Positions 12,951 to 25,788 of a DNA stretch of 64,000 bases are shown here, in pieces. The stretch covers positions 36,416,027 through 36,480,026 of the forward strand of contig CM035233.1 of assembly GCA_020226215.1 (NCBI GenBank), written 5' to 3'. A program made the translations under genes and the position numbers. The number at the start of each line of letters is the position of its first letter. Positions within the stretch are counted from its first letter, which is position 1. Under the pieces are notes generated by a model. The model saw nothing but the letters and a program-made list of their open reading frames with translations, did no database searches and was not told where the DNA came from. This stretch comes from Sindora glabra. Its lineage: Eukaryota > Streptophyta > Magnoliopsida > Fabales > Fabaceae.

Positions 12951-14700
12951 TTTATATAAGTTATAGTTTAGCAATGGATTACTTCATTGCTAATTTATTT
13001 TAATGAAATGATCAATTTCAATTGATGAAGGATTGTGATATGCCTATTGATAATTCCACCATTAATTTTAACAAAATTTTAGTTCATTGATAAATAAAAA
13101 ATTAAATTTTTATGCTTTTGTGGCTAAATCCATTGGTATTTTAAAAATAATTTTTTTATTTTGTTACTATGGGTAATGAAAGTGATTTTTAGTTTAAAAA
13201 TTCAAGAAATCAAACACATTAGTGATGGAATTAGCAATAAATGTCTAAATTTCCTTTACTAAAATCACAATATATACTTAGGCATGAAGCCCATTAGTAA
13301 TGGTAATTCTATTACTAAGTATGGATTTTCTTAAAGTAGTTGCTTCAAGAGTATGGAAAAAGTTTACTAAGTGAAAAACATTGATTTTTTTAATAACCAA
13401 TATTAAACATCATTTAAATAGGATGATATTATCTTATTATGATAGCAATGTTTTCTTTGTACTTAGTTGATATGTAATATCCAAAATGGTTTACTTGAGC
13501 CAATTTTTATATGTTAGTGTTTTTTAGTAACCAAAGTTGAAGATCTACCTTTTGATGTGAAGCACTAATGTCATTTGCACCAATGTCATTTAGTAACCAA
13601 AGGTTAAAAAGAGTAAGGCATGTCATAAGTTGAAAATAAAAAGAGTAAAGCACTACTGTCATTTGCAAATTTTATCTTGAATTTTTTCCAACTTAAAATG
13701 ATTATTTATCTAAAAAAGTATGCTTTCTTTTTAATCGTAAGATAATTTTTTTTATTTTTTTATTTATGCTTACCAATTAACTTGCAAAACTAAAGCTATA
13801 TTAACTTATTACAAAATATATAAGATTTAGCATTCCCTAGAAAAATATAGAATATAAATGTAAGAAGTTATTACTTGTTTTTACAATTTAGATTTTTATT
13901 TCATAATTGACCACATTTTATTAACTATCATTTTGATGCAATTCATTTTCTTTGGTATTTAGTAGTATTATTCACTAGCTATTTATATCAAATGTATAAT
14001 ATCATGCATCAAATCTTAATGAATGCCCATTGCATTTATAGGTATTAGATTCAATAGTGCTTTTCTGGAGTGCAAACCTTACATTTTGAATAAGGATATT
14101 AAGAGAAATTCAGTGAAATACTTACCTTTGATTAAGGTGTTGGATATAATCTTTTACTATTTTCAAATTATTATTCAATTTATTCTTTAAAATTGTTATA
14201 ATTTAGATTTTATAATGTCATATGAGATGTTAATTCCTATTTCTAGTTAGGATATTCTATAAAGAGGAATACAAAAGGAATATAAAGGATCAATGTAGGA
14301 AAAACATGAGGAGAGGGTTAAGGTAGGGTATTCTATAAGAAGGATACCAAAGACAATAAAGAGGACCTAGAGGAACTATAGAAAATAGTTAAGGTTAAGG
14401 GTGGAAATACATATCACATCGATTATTTAGGTAAACTAATGTAGTATTATAGATCTGTAACCTTAGATGTTTACAATTGATTGGCGTTTAATGTTATTTC
14501 CTATGACATTTCCAAAGAAACAATGTCAATGATTTTTAATATAATAACTGATGTTATTATTACTATTTACAATGGTTATAAATCTAACATTAAAATTGAT
14601 GTGTAATGACACTTGATTAGTCATTGCTTGAAAATTGATGTATAATCCTCTAAATACTTGACATGTATTTATAATTTTGTAGTAGTGTTAGTTCAACTTC
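12950..14700. mobile_element. Possible old non-autonomous CACTA-type relic
   Basis: Between 12970 and 13330 there are several short inverted motifs of the kind AGCAATGG...CATTGCTAAT and CATTAGTAATGG...ATTACTAA, resembling the subterminal hairpins of CACTA elements. A GTAGTAGTG string lies near 14688-14697, which could be a decayed CACTA terminus. No matching CACTAC start or 3-bp target duplication was found. The family call is a guess from motif style. Confidence 0.22.
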
Positions 14701-16929
14701 TTCCAAATTTTATCTAAAACCACTCCAAATGTAAGCTCCTGGTTTATATCAAAGGATTTTACATTATTTATATAAGAGCCAAATTTTCAAGTTAAGAATG
14801 AACAATGAATCCTATACTTTAGGATTTACCAAACATTTCCAAATTAACACAACAGGACCATGATCTTTAAGAGAATGAAGCATAATTTTTGAACAATCAT
14901 TATACTAAGGACAAACATCATTCATGGAAAGATGAAGATGGCAATAAAATTTAATAAGAAGGTAATCATGAGGATACTACCATAAGAAAATTTTACAATG
15001 CTGAAGATCCTTCAAATGTTAAATACTTTTTCAAAGAGAATTAATATCTATTTTATTCCAACTTTCAATTATATGATAAGTTAATTTTAAGGAAAAGCAA
15101 CCATCTTGTGAAAATATTCACCTAATTTTATCAGTCTCATTAGCCTATTTGGGGGAGGAAAGCAATAATATGATTACAAATATAAAAATTAGGGACATTT
15201 TGTAAATGATCCTAATCCCACTTCCCTATGACATAGTTTAAAACTTCCAAACTAGATTTATATTCTTAAAAAAGAAGAAGAGAAAATTTTACAAGAGCAT
15301 TCATATTGTGCAACCACTTATTATACTTAAAAATAATGGAACTACCATATCTAACATTCCAAGAAATACCATTCTATTCATTATTTCAATTCTTCATAAC
15401 CCTCTTTCATAAAATATAATTATTTTTTACTGTTTGATCTTAAGAATCTCATCATTTCCATATTTTTATTTCTTTAAAAACTCTAACCTAAAGGTCAATC
15501 AAGCCTCAAACAACCTTAGTCATGAAAGCAATTTTTGATGTGCAAAAATATTTTCAAACCTAGACCCCTTAATCTTATTAACTTGTAGACATTTTTCCAA
15601 TTGACTACATGTTAAATCCTTTAGAAAATTAAAATATTTAAAGTTTTTTATAGGAAATAAATTAATTAATTTTAGTAGTGGTAATTTAAAATAAAATTTG
15701 TAGTTACTATTACAAAATTACCTTTTGATATTTGTTGTTTAATAGATTTAACATTAGTTATTATCTAATGTATATACAGGTGTTGTTGTATGATAGTTAA
15801 TTCAATATTGGCTTTATAACCAATGTAAAAAAATTAAAATAATGTCAATTTTAGTATGTATAAAATTTTTGTCATTTTTTCGTGGGAATACAATACAAAG
15901 ATTTTTAGTTACATTAAACATTGATATTTTTTATAAACCACGAACGTCATATTTTATATGCCATATTAGTTGATAAAAATAACAAATGTGGTATGTCATT
16001 TTCCCCCACCCTTCCTTTAAACCTTAACCCCCTATCATCCTCCTATCGTTTATATTCTTTGTATTTCTCATACTTTAACTAGACTAACATCTCCATCCTA
16101 ATTTTTATAATTTTAAGTAAAAAATATTTAGCAATAGTGAAAGATTGCCTTAGTCAAATATAGGTGCTTCGCTTTGGGTATTCATTTCTTAATATATGAA
16201 ACTAGAATATAAATTACAAAAGCAAACATAAAATATAAAACAAATTCTTATATTTATATTTTGTACTTTTCAAGTAATTGTTAAACCTTATTTATTTAGC
16301 TATAGGTTAATAGACCTCTAGTCTTACAAAATAATTAGTGAGTATAAACATAAAACTAAAGAGAATCATCTTAAGTTAGAAGAAAAGTATAACTCATTAA
16401 AGAGAGAAATTTTAGGGTTGGAAGAGCTTCATGATGAAATTTGCAAATTGGGTCATGGCTTTACTTTTTTGTATTATCAAGTCATGCCTTACTTTTTCAT
16501 ATTGTTTTAAGCTTTACATCAATTACTAAAAAAACCCAACATTTATAATAAAACCATATCATTCAAGTATAGAATTTTACATATCAAGTATTAAATAAAA
16601 ATTAACATCACAAAATAAGAAATTGGTTTAGCTAACTTTTTTCCTAATCTCTCAAGTAATAATTCTATAATTTTAGCATAAAATTTGTAAGAACATCGAC
16701 ATAATTTTATGGATTAATGAATTTTGTTTTTAATTCAACTTATTTTAAGTCAAGTTAGTAGTTATAAAATTATTTTTTTATTACAAAGTTTTTCTTATAA
16801 TGAAACAAATAAGAAACTAATAATATATTACAAAAATGGCGTCTTGCCATTTATTTATCACCATATTAGTACATTGATATATGCAAAAAATATATAATTT
16901 ACAATAAATAACAAACATTAAATGAAATG
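14701..16929. other. AT-rich intergenic stretch, nothing recognised
   Basis: No open frame, element terminus or strong repeat can be supported. Some text at 15690-16000 has the loose look of non-autonomous DNA-transposon sequence, but no ends are visible. Confidence 0.35.
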
Positions 16930-18050
16930 AAAAGTGATCTGCATGTCGTAATGCACCAAAATTAGTTTATTATTGATTTTCCTTAAAATAATAGTAAAGT
17001 GAAGCAAATCAGGTTGTATCCTTAGTGACCCATTGAATTATCTTTTCTAATTGATTTTCTAATGATGTTTATACAATTGTTTAATTATTTATATAGTAAA
17101 AAACACTAACAAGCTAATGTAAATAGAACTAAAAATAAAAATTAGACAAAATATAGAATGTATTAATAGAATGTAATAGGCAATAATATGTAGTATATAG
17201 ACTAACATAGAATTAGAATTAGGGGTTTTTTCTTGTTCAAAATTGAAATAAACATATGAAATAAAGTAAAACACAAAGTAAATAGTAAGGAAGAAAATCA
17301 ATGTAATAAAATAACCAATTCAAGGAATTAAGAGTTTTAGTTTGGATTAATTATGGATTAATTAATATTTGACTTTCCTAATTGATCTTTTAATCTTAAA
17401 TTACTTAGAGCCCTTGCAATAATTCATGAACTCTACACTAGATAACTATATAAGATTTGATTAATTAAGATTAGTTAAATTAAGCAACCACCATAATCTT
17501 TAAGCTAGATTGAAATTAACTTAAATATAGAATTTGGTTAATTTGAGAATTAAATTAGAAACCTCTAAATTAATCCCTTAAATCTCTACCTTTATGTGTA
17601 AAATCATGATTTACCAATTATAATTCAACATAAAAATAGAAAATTATCTAAAATCACAAGGATCAACACTAATTATACTAAATCAACATCTAACATAAAA
17701 AATTTCAAGAAATCAGCACAAGCAATTATGGAAAGAGAAAAATTAATTAAAAAAGTTAATATTACAAATCATAATCCTATAATCCATAGATGAAAGCCTT
17801 AAATTCTTGAATCATAATCCTATAATCCATAGATGAAAGCCTTAAAATCCTTAAATTAACTTTAAAATTAGCTTTCTATGGCTAGAGAATACAAGAGCTA
17901 GAAGAAAAAGAGAAAAATTGCCTATTGAATATTGTTTAGTCTTTTGTGTCTAATGAGTTCTCTCCTTTTATTTGACTTAGTTAACTTAAAACCCTATTGG
18001 ACCTAAATTTTATGCCTCTTAGGATTATAAAAATTGGGCCTTTCTAATTT
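16930..18050 (-). mobile_element. LTR-like relic, minus orientation
   Basis: Read on the minus strand, the order of phrases parallels the LTR-like region at 1-925. A block near 17820-17760 describes a GGATTATAGGATTATG-type leader. A CACTAAGGATACAACCT-type phrase near 17030 stands where CCCTGTGGAGACGATA stands in the first copy. The text is strongly diverged and no termini were found. It contains the 37-bp duplication at 17767-17846. Confidence 0.25.
17767..17846. repeat. 37-bp direct tandem duplication
   Basis: The 37 bases at 17767-17803 are repeated exactly at 17810-17846 (period 43 bp). Each copy begins AATCATAATCC and ends GAAAGCCTTAAA. Exact identity suggests a recent slippage event or an assembly artefact. 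Confidence 0.9.
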
Positions 18051-18688
18051 TTAAAAGCTTAAAACTTATTTTTATAAATCAATTAACTCTAGGAGTTATA
18101 GTAGTAAAAATCTCATAAGTTTGATTTTCAACCAATATATGACTATTAAAATAATGTAATTTGGATAAACCATAAATACAAAAGTTATAGAGCTTGTCTT
18201 ATAGAGATTTAAGCACTAGTTTTATTTTAATTAGACCTTTATGACTCTAGATATGGCCTAAAAGTCAAAGTTGGGTTAGTTAGGACAAAAATAGGGCTTG
18301 AGCTTCTCAGCTAAATAAGGACTTCAAGGACTCTAAATTGAACTTTGACCAAAACACTAAATTTGTAAATCTTTCTTTAAGCTTTCTAGTAGTATAAAGA
18401 TTACCCTAATCTGACATTTAGAGCTTAAAATATAACTAAAATATAGAAATAGTGTAAAAATTTAGTATTAGCTAAATAAATTTAAAACATTGTAAAACCA
18501 ACCCTAAATTATAAAATAAGGTCAATTTTATGAAATTAAGCATATGTAACTCACTAAGAAATATGAAATAGGAGGAAATAATATAGTAAATATTTTTCTC
18601 ATTAAAAAGTAGGTATCCTTTGCTCATTGTTCCTTTCATGGTTGAGGATTTCAAATTTGGTAAATGTAAATAGAATTAAGCTGATTAT

Positions 18689-19212
18689 AAATTATAGTAA
18701 GAAAAAGCAAAATAACCATTTTTGCAATGAAATCAAGCCTTTTAGTGCAAAAATGTTCATTTTACTTCTTCTCATTATACTTTTTCATCATTTTTCTCAT
18801 CCTTGTATTTTCATGACATCTTTAACAAATGTCATTTTAAAGATAGAACCCAATTGTTATAATTTAGAATAAACAAAAAAAGTTATAAGAGGTGGAGATG
18901 GTAGTAAATTGATGATAAATTATAGTGAGAAGAAGTATTTATTTATTTTTTTTCCAAAACTTAGGCCTTTTAATGCAAAATAAGCGTGCTACTTCTTCTC
19001 ACTATAATTTTTTATTAGTTTTCCCATCTTTGCTTTTTCTCAATATCTCTAAATGTACTTTTTGATATGGAATCTATATAATCATTTTTATAATGAACTT
19101 AAGCCTTCCAATATAAGAAATTATAGTGAGAAGAATGATATAATCATTTTTATAATGAACTTAAGCCTTCCAATATAAAAAATAGTCATACCAATTCTCC
19201 TCATTATAATTT
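18689..19212. repeat. Three adjacent inverted-repeat (hairpin) units
   Basis: Unit 1: arms at 18689-18713 and about 18759-18780 (imperfect). Unit 2: arms at 18917-18937 and 18990-19010, an exact 21-bp inverted pair starting AAATTATAGTGAGAAG. Unit 3: arms at 19118-19135 and 19195-19212. Each interior has a related phrase of the type AACTTAAGCCTTTTAATGCAA. All three units therefore come from one ancestral hairpin module repeated in tandem. The family is not recognised; a miniature inverted-repeat transposon array is one explanation. Confidence 0.75.
19077..19177. repeat. 39-bp direct repeat, 62-bp period
   Basis: Bases 19077-19115 (starting TATAATCATTTTTATAATG) recur exactly at 19139-19177. 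The duplication lies across the third inverted-repeat unit and added a second copy of part of its interior. Confidence 0.9.
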
Positions 19213-19329
19213 GTCAGTAGTTTTCCTATCATCAATAATGCATTGTTTAAATGTTTCAAAGGGATAATGGAAATGAAATTTATAGGCAACATGCAAAGCT
19301 TTAGACATAGACAGTTAACTAAAATTAAC

Positions 19330-20300
19330 GTATTAAATATGTAAAATTTCAAATACCTTAACTATTAATATATCTAAAAACATCATTATTTTAGTGGTTT
19401 ATTGATACATGTTATTAGTAAATGTATTTTGTATTTAATACATATTTAAACATTAGTTATGTAAAAAAATTGACAAGGTATCTACTTTCATCCTTTCATG
19501 ATCAATCTCTTCATCTCCTAATCACATATGGTATTATGTCTGATCCATCTCTTCATCTCCTTATACAACTCTGCACCTTGTAAATGTCATCATTGGAAAA
19601 TATTTATTATACATTAGCTAATAGTTGGTATAGCTTTAAATATTAGTAGGTTAAAAAATTAACATCATATTTGCTTCCATTTTTTGAAAACCACATCCAT
19701 TTTTAATAAATTACTATTGTTATTTACCTTTTTTTGAAAACATAAATATAACTTTTGCATCATGACATATTTCTAAAACAAAGACCAACATAAAAACTAT
19801 ACTAGATCATTAATACAATTTACAACATAATCATTATATAATCTAAAATTAAAATTAATACAATTTATAACATAATCAATATATAAAAATTGTTTACATG
19901 CATTCACCATCCATTTCTTGTAGTATTAAGTGAAATATAAGGATAATACACCTATCAATGTTGCACACTTAAAAATGCTTCGAATCTTATGATCATAACA
20001 ATCATATTAAACTATGAAATTTTTTTGTTCATAATCATCTATTTGAACGTAGAAGATAACGGTTATTTAATACGATACTCATTATCATAAGATCCAAAGC
20101 TTTTCTAAATGTGTAGTAAGAATGCATGTGTTGTGCTTTTAAGCTACCAAAACAAAAAATGGAGTGCAAGAGTAATATGTAGACAAAATGAAAAATAATA
20201 TATGCTAATTATTAAACCAAAACTAACATCCTTGCTTAGTTGAACTAGCATATTAAGTTTTGGCAATTTCTTGATACCTTGTAAATGTCTTCCTCGATAA
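19330..20300. repeat. Hairpin-bearing repeat, copy A
   Basis: This is a non-coding repeat related to copy B at about 22432-23640. A shared block starts with a CATTTCTTGTAGTATTAAGTG phrase near 19910 and leads into AAAATGCTTCGAATCTTATG (19971 on). That arm is mirrored by ATTATCATAAGATCCAAAGC at 20081-20107, forming a stem with a loop of about 80 bases. Another shared phrase is AACTATACTAGATCATTAAT near 19796. Boundaries are approximate. The element family is not recognised. Confidence 0.5.
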
Positions 20301-20409
20301 ATACCTATTGTTTTGCCTCGAATATTTTAGATTTCTATTTTAAGTATTTATTTGGTAAATTGATTCATAAGTTACTTACTAAAAAAATGTTGTAGATAAA
20401 TTTAAGATA

Positions 20410-22431
20410 AGTAATTAATTATAGAAAATGAATTTTTGTTATGAAATTCGGTGGAACCAAGTTAAACATAAGTTAATATGAAATTAGAATTGAAATAAAG
20501 TATGTGGAGGTGATTTACAAAAATGTTTTTTGAAAATACCTTTATTAACCCACCAAAATTATGAAAACACCTATAGTGGTATTTAAAACCCACAAATCTC
20601 CATTTTTCCCTATTTTTCTTTCTTGCCAACCAAACCTTTTCCTCCTATCTCCTTTGTTTAACTTTATCTTCAAACCTAATTCTTCTCCAAGATTTTTTAC
20701 AACAATTATTAAGAAATTTTCATATTTCCTCATAAATTGAAGGTAATTTCTCTATGTCCTTAGGTTTATATTAGTGAGTTTATGAGAAAAAATTGAGAAT
20801 TGAAAATAAGGATTTAGTTTAAACTTTATTTCCATTTTATTTTTAATAGGAATAATTCATTATTCTCTAAGTTCTCCTTATTCTCCATACAAAATTGGTA
20901 AGTGGATAATTTACTTAACAGGTAAATATATGATTTTAAGTTGTTGATTAAGCAATTAGCAGATTAATGAGTTATTTGATGATTTGTGATTTGAATCTTA
21001 TTGCTACGATAAATCTTTGTTAATTTTACTTAAGGATATCAGTTGGGGAAAGCTTGTATAGTGGTTATTAAGATGAAATAAGGTTTAAGTTGAAGATGAT
21101 AAGTAGGTTATATAGGTTTTACATTTTTCATGTGGAGTTTTGGAATTTTCCAAAACTATATTCATATATAGTATCTGAATATAGACCAAGGGCTTATTCC
21201 TAAATAGCCATATTTGAATACTATACCCGTATACTAGGCTTCAAATTGGTCTTTGATTGAATATAATCAAATAGGGCACTTAAGTATAGTTTAAAGACTT
21301 GAACTCCTAAAGCTATACTTAAATACCATATTTAAGTACAATAAATTCAATTGGCCTCTATTTGATTATATTCGATCCTTATTGCTTAAGATAAATTCGT
21401 ATATTACTATAAGAGAACAATTTAAAGCATTTAGGTAGATTAAATGATTGCTTTATAGTTAATAATTGCATCATGTGACATGTTTGATTATAAGATTAAG
21501 TTTATGAAAAATGTTATGTTATGGATATGGAAGAATTGTTGAAAATCCTAAGGGCATTGTATGAATATTGTAAAGCAATAAGAAATTATATGAATTTATA
21601 TATATACATATATATGTATATATGTACACCCATATATTTGTTTATTGGAATTACTAAGTTTGTAATATAATTATTAATTAATATAATGTGATATTATGAA
21701 TCGTTAAGATTTGTAGGAGCTTATTGTTAATTTCTTGAGTATGTGTTTGCATATGTTATTGCGAAATCAGAAATCCCTTTAGGGTATGTTACCAGTTAAA
21801 AGTATAAAGTGGAAGTACTATTACTCTGGAAGGATAAGGTGGGCTTTTTTTGTTATTATTATGAAATGAAGGAACTATTATTGTATCTAAAGGGACAATG
21901 TTAAGAAAAAAGAAGGACTTGTGTTGTAAAAGGAGATATAAGGTGGATTAAATGAGAGTTATCTTTTATTTTTGTATTTATTATCGTATATTCTTATCAA
22001 TAAATAATATTATTCTAATTGTATGCTTGAGAAATTCCATAATGATTATGCATATTTGTTTACTTTACATTAAATAGATTATCTATTTATTAAGACATTA
22101 TCCCATTAATTTCATTTTAAAATTTTTTATAAATACTTAGGTTTAAGCTTATCATCCAGCACTTGATTTTTGGAATAGAGTTCTTTATAATAGTAGATTT
22201 AAGCAACCATAGTCTTGATAAAATAGGAGTAGAGATAATTTTTGGATCTTATAAATAGTTTGAACATATTTTCTTACCATATATAAAACTAATGTAATTA
22301 TTGTTAAAATATTTATAAAAGAATATTTTGTTTAAGAATGCTATAATGTGGCACCAAATTAATTTTGATCTTTAGCTTATGGTAATCAAGTAATTGATTC
22401 CAAGCTAATCATGAGCAAGTGAGTCGTGACA
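20410..22431 (-). mobile_element. Gypsy-type LTR 1 (decayed)
   Basis: The minus strand begins TGTCACGACTCACTTGCTC at 22431 and includes AGCTTGGAATC shortly after, the typical TGTCACGACC-style start of Del/Tekay-like Ty3/gypsy LTRs. It shares its layout with LTR 2 (about 23650-25788) and LTR 3 (32702-34924): a start with a CATG/AGCTTGGAAT motif, an internal GAAGGATAAGG block, and a pyrimidine-rich tail with GAAAATACC near its far end (20535). Divergence is high. The lower boundary is approximate and no target-site duplication was confirmed. No internal gypsy coding region lies beside it, so it is a solo LTR or a remnant. Confidence 0.42.
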
Positions 22432-23640
22432 CTTGCTGTCATCCTTGGTAAATGCTGACAATTTATTACATGTTAGGCAATTAGTGTCATAACATTATAC
22501 ATTGATTTGGTAAAAAAAAAAATCAATGTGATAACTTTATCACAAATTTTTTAATCTAACACTTCATCTTTCCTTTTAATTTTTAGAATCCTCATTAATT
22601 TTTTAATAAATAATTAACATGATTGATTATTTTTTATTTTTTAATATAATGGACACTAATTTTCTTAAATAATATTATCAACTTTATATCCTAACATTTT
22701 TATAATAATATATATTAATTGCAAATCATTTTTCAAACATTATCAATATTAACTAGTAAACATTGAACACTAACTTTATAATTAATCATTTGATGTAATT
22801 TAAAAATCTCTATACACTATATGTTTCCCATAAAATAATAACCTATAGAAAAACTATAATACATCATTAATATAGTTCATGGCATAGCCACCTATTCATT
22901 ATGTTGAAGAGATTAAAATCTTTGTTGCAAATTTTTGTTCGTTAAAGAGATTTGATTTCTTTTTTATTAAGTTAAAGTGCTCTACCAAATTTTGTAGATA
23001 TTAACCATTCATTTCTTACAATACTAGGTGGAATATACAGATACCACGCACGATTAATACTGTATAGTTAGAAATGCTTCAAATATTATGATTATGAGTT
23101 TCCTGTTAGACCAAGAATATCTTATGATTATGAGCACCCTACCCAAATAAGAGATATACATGGTTTAATGAGAAGCACATAATCATAAGTTTCAAAGCGT
23201 TTTCAATTATGCAATAAGGATGGTATATTTTCCTCTTATGCCACCTAAATAAAAATAAGGATGAAAGCTAAATTTATAAACAATGGCAATAATAATAGAC
23301 ATATATTATTAAAAAAAATGTTCATATAAACATTTTATATTTTCCAAAAAGATGATTTAAATGCCATTGAGGTGATAGTTATAGGAAATTGACATCCTAA
23401 CTTATCAACATTTGACTTTTGACATGATCCTTTATTTTAATTAACATGGTAAGTTACTTTTAATTTTAGAAATGCCCTGTGCTAACTTGGGAAAGTTAAT
23501 GTTAAAAGTTTCTTGTAATTGTAGAAATTCCATTGTGCCATTAGATACATTAGTTTGTAGTATAACTAATGCTAATGTGGCAATATTGTAGGACAAATTT
23601 ATAGTAGTGAGAGTGGATCAAGTTTGATAAGAAAAACATA
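22432..23640. repeat. Hairpin-bearing repeat, copy B
   Basis: Related to copy A. CATTTCTTACAATACTAGGTG near 23008 leads into GAAATGCTTCAAATATTATG (23070-23098), mirrored at 23177-23206 by ACATAATCATAAGTTTCAAA. An AACTATAATACATCATTAAT phrase near 22853 matches copy A. A GTAGTG string near 23604 could be a CACTA-like end, but no partner start was found. The unit is followed by LTR 2, just as copy A is followed by LTR 1. Confidence 0.5.
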
Positions 23641-23649
23641 AGACATTTA

Positions 23650-25788
23650 AGAAAGGAGAATGAATTAAAAAATAGGCTTTGAATAATAATTTTTAAGTAA
23701 ATAGAAATAGATAGTTTAAATAGGCTTAGAACAAGAAACCTGATAGATTTAGTTAAAGAAAAATGTATTAAATAAAAGAATTTTAAGTAATAAGTGATTA
23801 GAGATAATTGTATAAGTATGGAGGAGATTTAAGGTAAATTTTTGAAAATGCCCTTGTCCTTTTATAAACTCCATTTTAGCCCAAAATACCTTTATTTTCC
23901 CTTATTTCTAACCTTGACTTTCATCTCTATCAACTTTCCTATTCTTATTCTTCATTTTTTCCCACTCTCTTCCTTAATAAAGCATTTTAGGAGTCAATCT
24001 TCATTAAATCCTTCACATAAACAAAGGCCAAAAGAAATCAAATCCAACCTTTTAGTTGTTCCTTCATATTTGGTGAATAAACATCCTAACCTTAACTTAA
24101 GGATTAAATTGAAAATTATGAACTTTGTTAAGGTTTTAGGTTTTTAGATATTTTTGTATGAAATGTGATAATTTGTAAATTTTAAATTGAGTTTAATGTT
24201 ATAGATGGCATAAATGACATGTTAAGTATGTGTTTTTTATGATTAAATAGTGATTTATTAAGAAATAAATGAGTTGGGATGCATTTTATGGTGTTTAAAC
24301 AAAGTTTTTGAAAGTTGAGGTTTATAGAAAATCATGCAATAGTTAACTATATAGTTGGTCATAACTCAAGAGTCTTTCTTAGGGTGACAGTTGACTACCA
24401 ATAGAAGATTTAGCCTCTAGAAGGTTGTAGTTGAACATAGCAAGAAAGCTTCCTTTCTGGATGGTCATAGTTGACTATTTAGATTGGATTTCTTCTTTGG
24501 ATGTCTATAGTCAGTTACATAGTTGAATAGGACCTGCCTTTTTTGCAAGCTCATAGTTAACTACAATTAAGTTTCAAATGGCCAGTAGTTGAGTATATAA
24601 TCGACTATATATCGAGAAAATGTTCTTGAGTGGCATGCAATTAAGTTTATAGTAAACTATGACCTTTGTATCCTTAATGATGAATTCCTACGTAGATGTT
24701 ATGATATGAATAAGTACATGACTTTGTGTTATGCATGTTTAAATAATTTGATGATAATGATTAAGTAATGTGGCATGCTATAAGGTTTGGTGTGATTGGT
24801 ATATGCATTATGAATGATAGTGCACATGATCTATGTGGCCATGCCAAAAGATATGGAATGATTATAGATGAGTTTATGTGATTTTGATAAGAAAAGAAAA
24901 TATGTTGATAAATAAGAAATGTGATGAGGTGGTGTGATATGTGAAAACCGGATTCAATAACCATTTGTGAAGGGATAAGGTAGACTTGAAATGCATATAA
25001 TTAGGTTTGTGAAGGGATAAAGATAATTAAAAGTCACAAGGAGATTTACTTGCTTTCCTTATTTGTTATTTTTGCACATTATAGATGTGAGCATGTAAAT
25101 TATGTAATTAAATTAATAAGCACAAAATGATGCATATGAATGTCTTAGTACTAATTGAAATTAGTCTTTTTATATGTCATTTACTTTATGTATTGTATGA
25201 TAGGATTATGATATGGATAACTTTAGACAGTTAAATGATGGTATTGATGAGTGTGAATGTTTTTTTTAAATGAATATCATGATACTAATGAAAGTTGTAT
25301 TATGATAAAAGTGGTTAAATGATTATGGCTACAAGAGGCTAAATTCAATTATTAACTTTATTATTGTAGTTTATATTTGATTGTATTAGAGTATTTAATC
25401 ACTAAGCCCCGAACTTACCTTTCCATGTATCTTCTTTTGTAGGTTCTCTAATAAGTCACCTTTATAGCACCTTAGAATTAAGCTTTTTGGAGACTTCTTG
25501 GTATGACTTATACAACATGGGATATCTTGTAATAGATATTTTAAACCTTAATCCATGAAGGATGAGAAGGGTTGCAGGAAATGACTTATTTCTTTTAAGG
25601 CTAGTTGTGCTAACTTATTCCTAAGCTTAATTGAAGTAGGCTAACCTCTTTATAAATGAATTATTAAATGAAACATTTCTTTTTAATTTCTATATATTCC
25701 TAATTAGGTTGATGTAGAATATGGCTTAGGTTGGTGGAAACTAAAAAGTAGATTCCATGCTAGCTAAGACTAGGTTCAGGTCATAACA
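23650..25788 (-). mobile_element. Gypsy-type LTR 2 (decayed)
   Basis: The minus strand begins TGTTATGACCTGAACCTAG at 25788, followed by TTAGCTAGCATGGAATC. LTR 3 carries the same start in the opposite orientation (TATCATGACCTAACCCCAG... GCTAGCATGGAAT). Shared internal landmarks with LTR 3 are a GTGAAGGGATAAGGTAGA block (about 24968), an AGTCACAAGGAGATTTACTTGC-like block, a field of TAGTTGACTA-like palindromes (24340-24660) and an AACATCCTAACC block near 24085. The lower boundary is approximate. It is read as a decayed Ty3/gypsy LTR. Confidence 0.5.

Noticed and set aside
24388..24660. TAGTTGACTA palindrome field as a CRISPR-like array
   Set aside because: Spacing is irregular, the motif is short and variable, and this is plant nuclear DNA. 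It belongs to a gypsy LTR.
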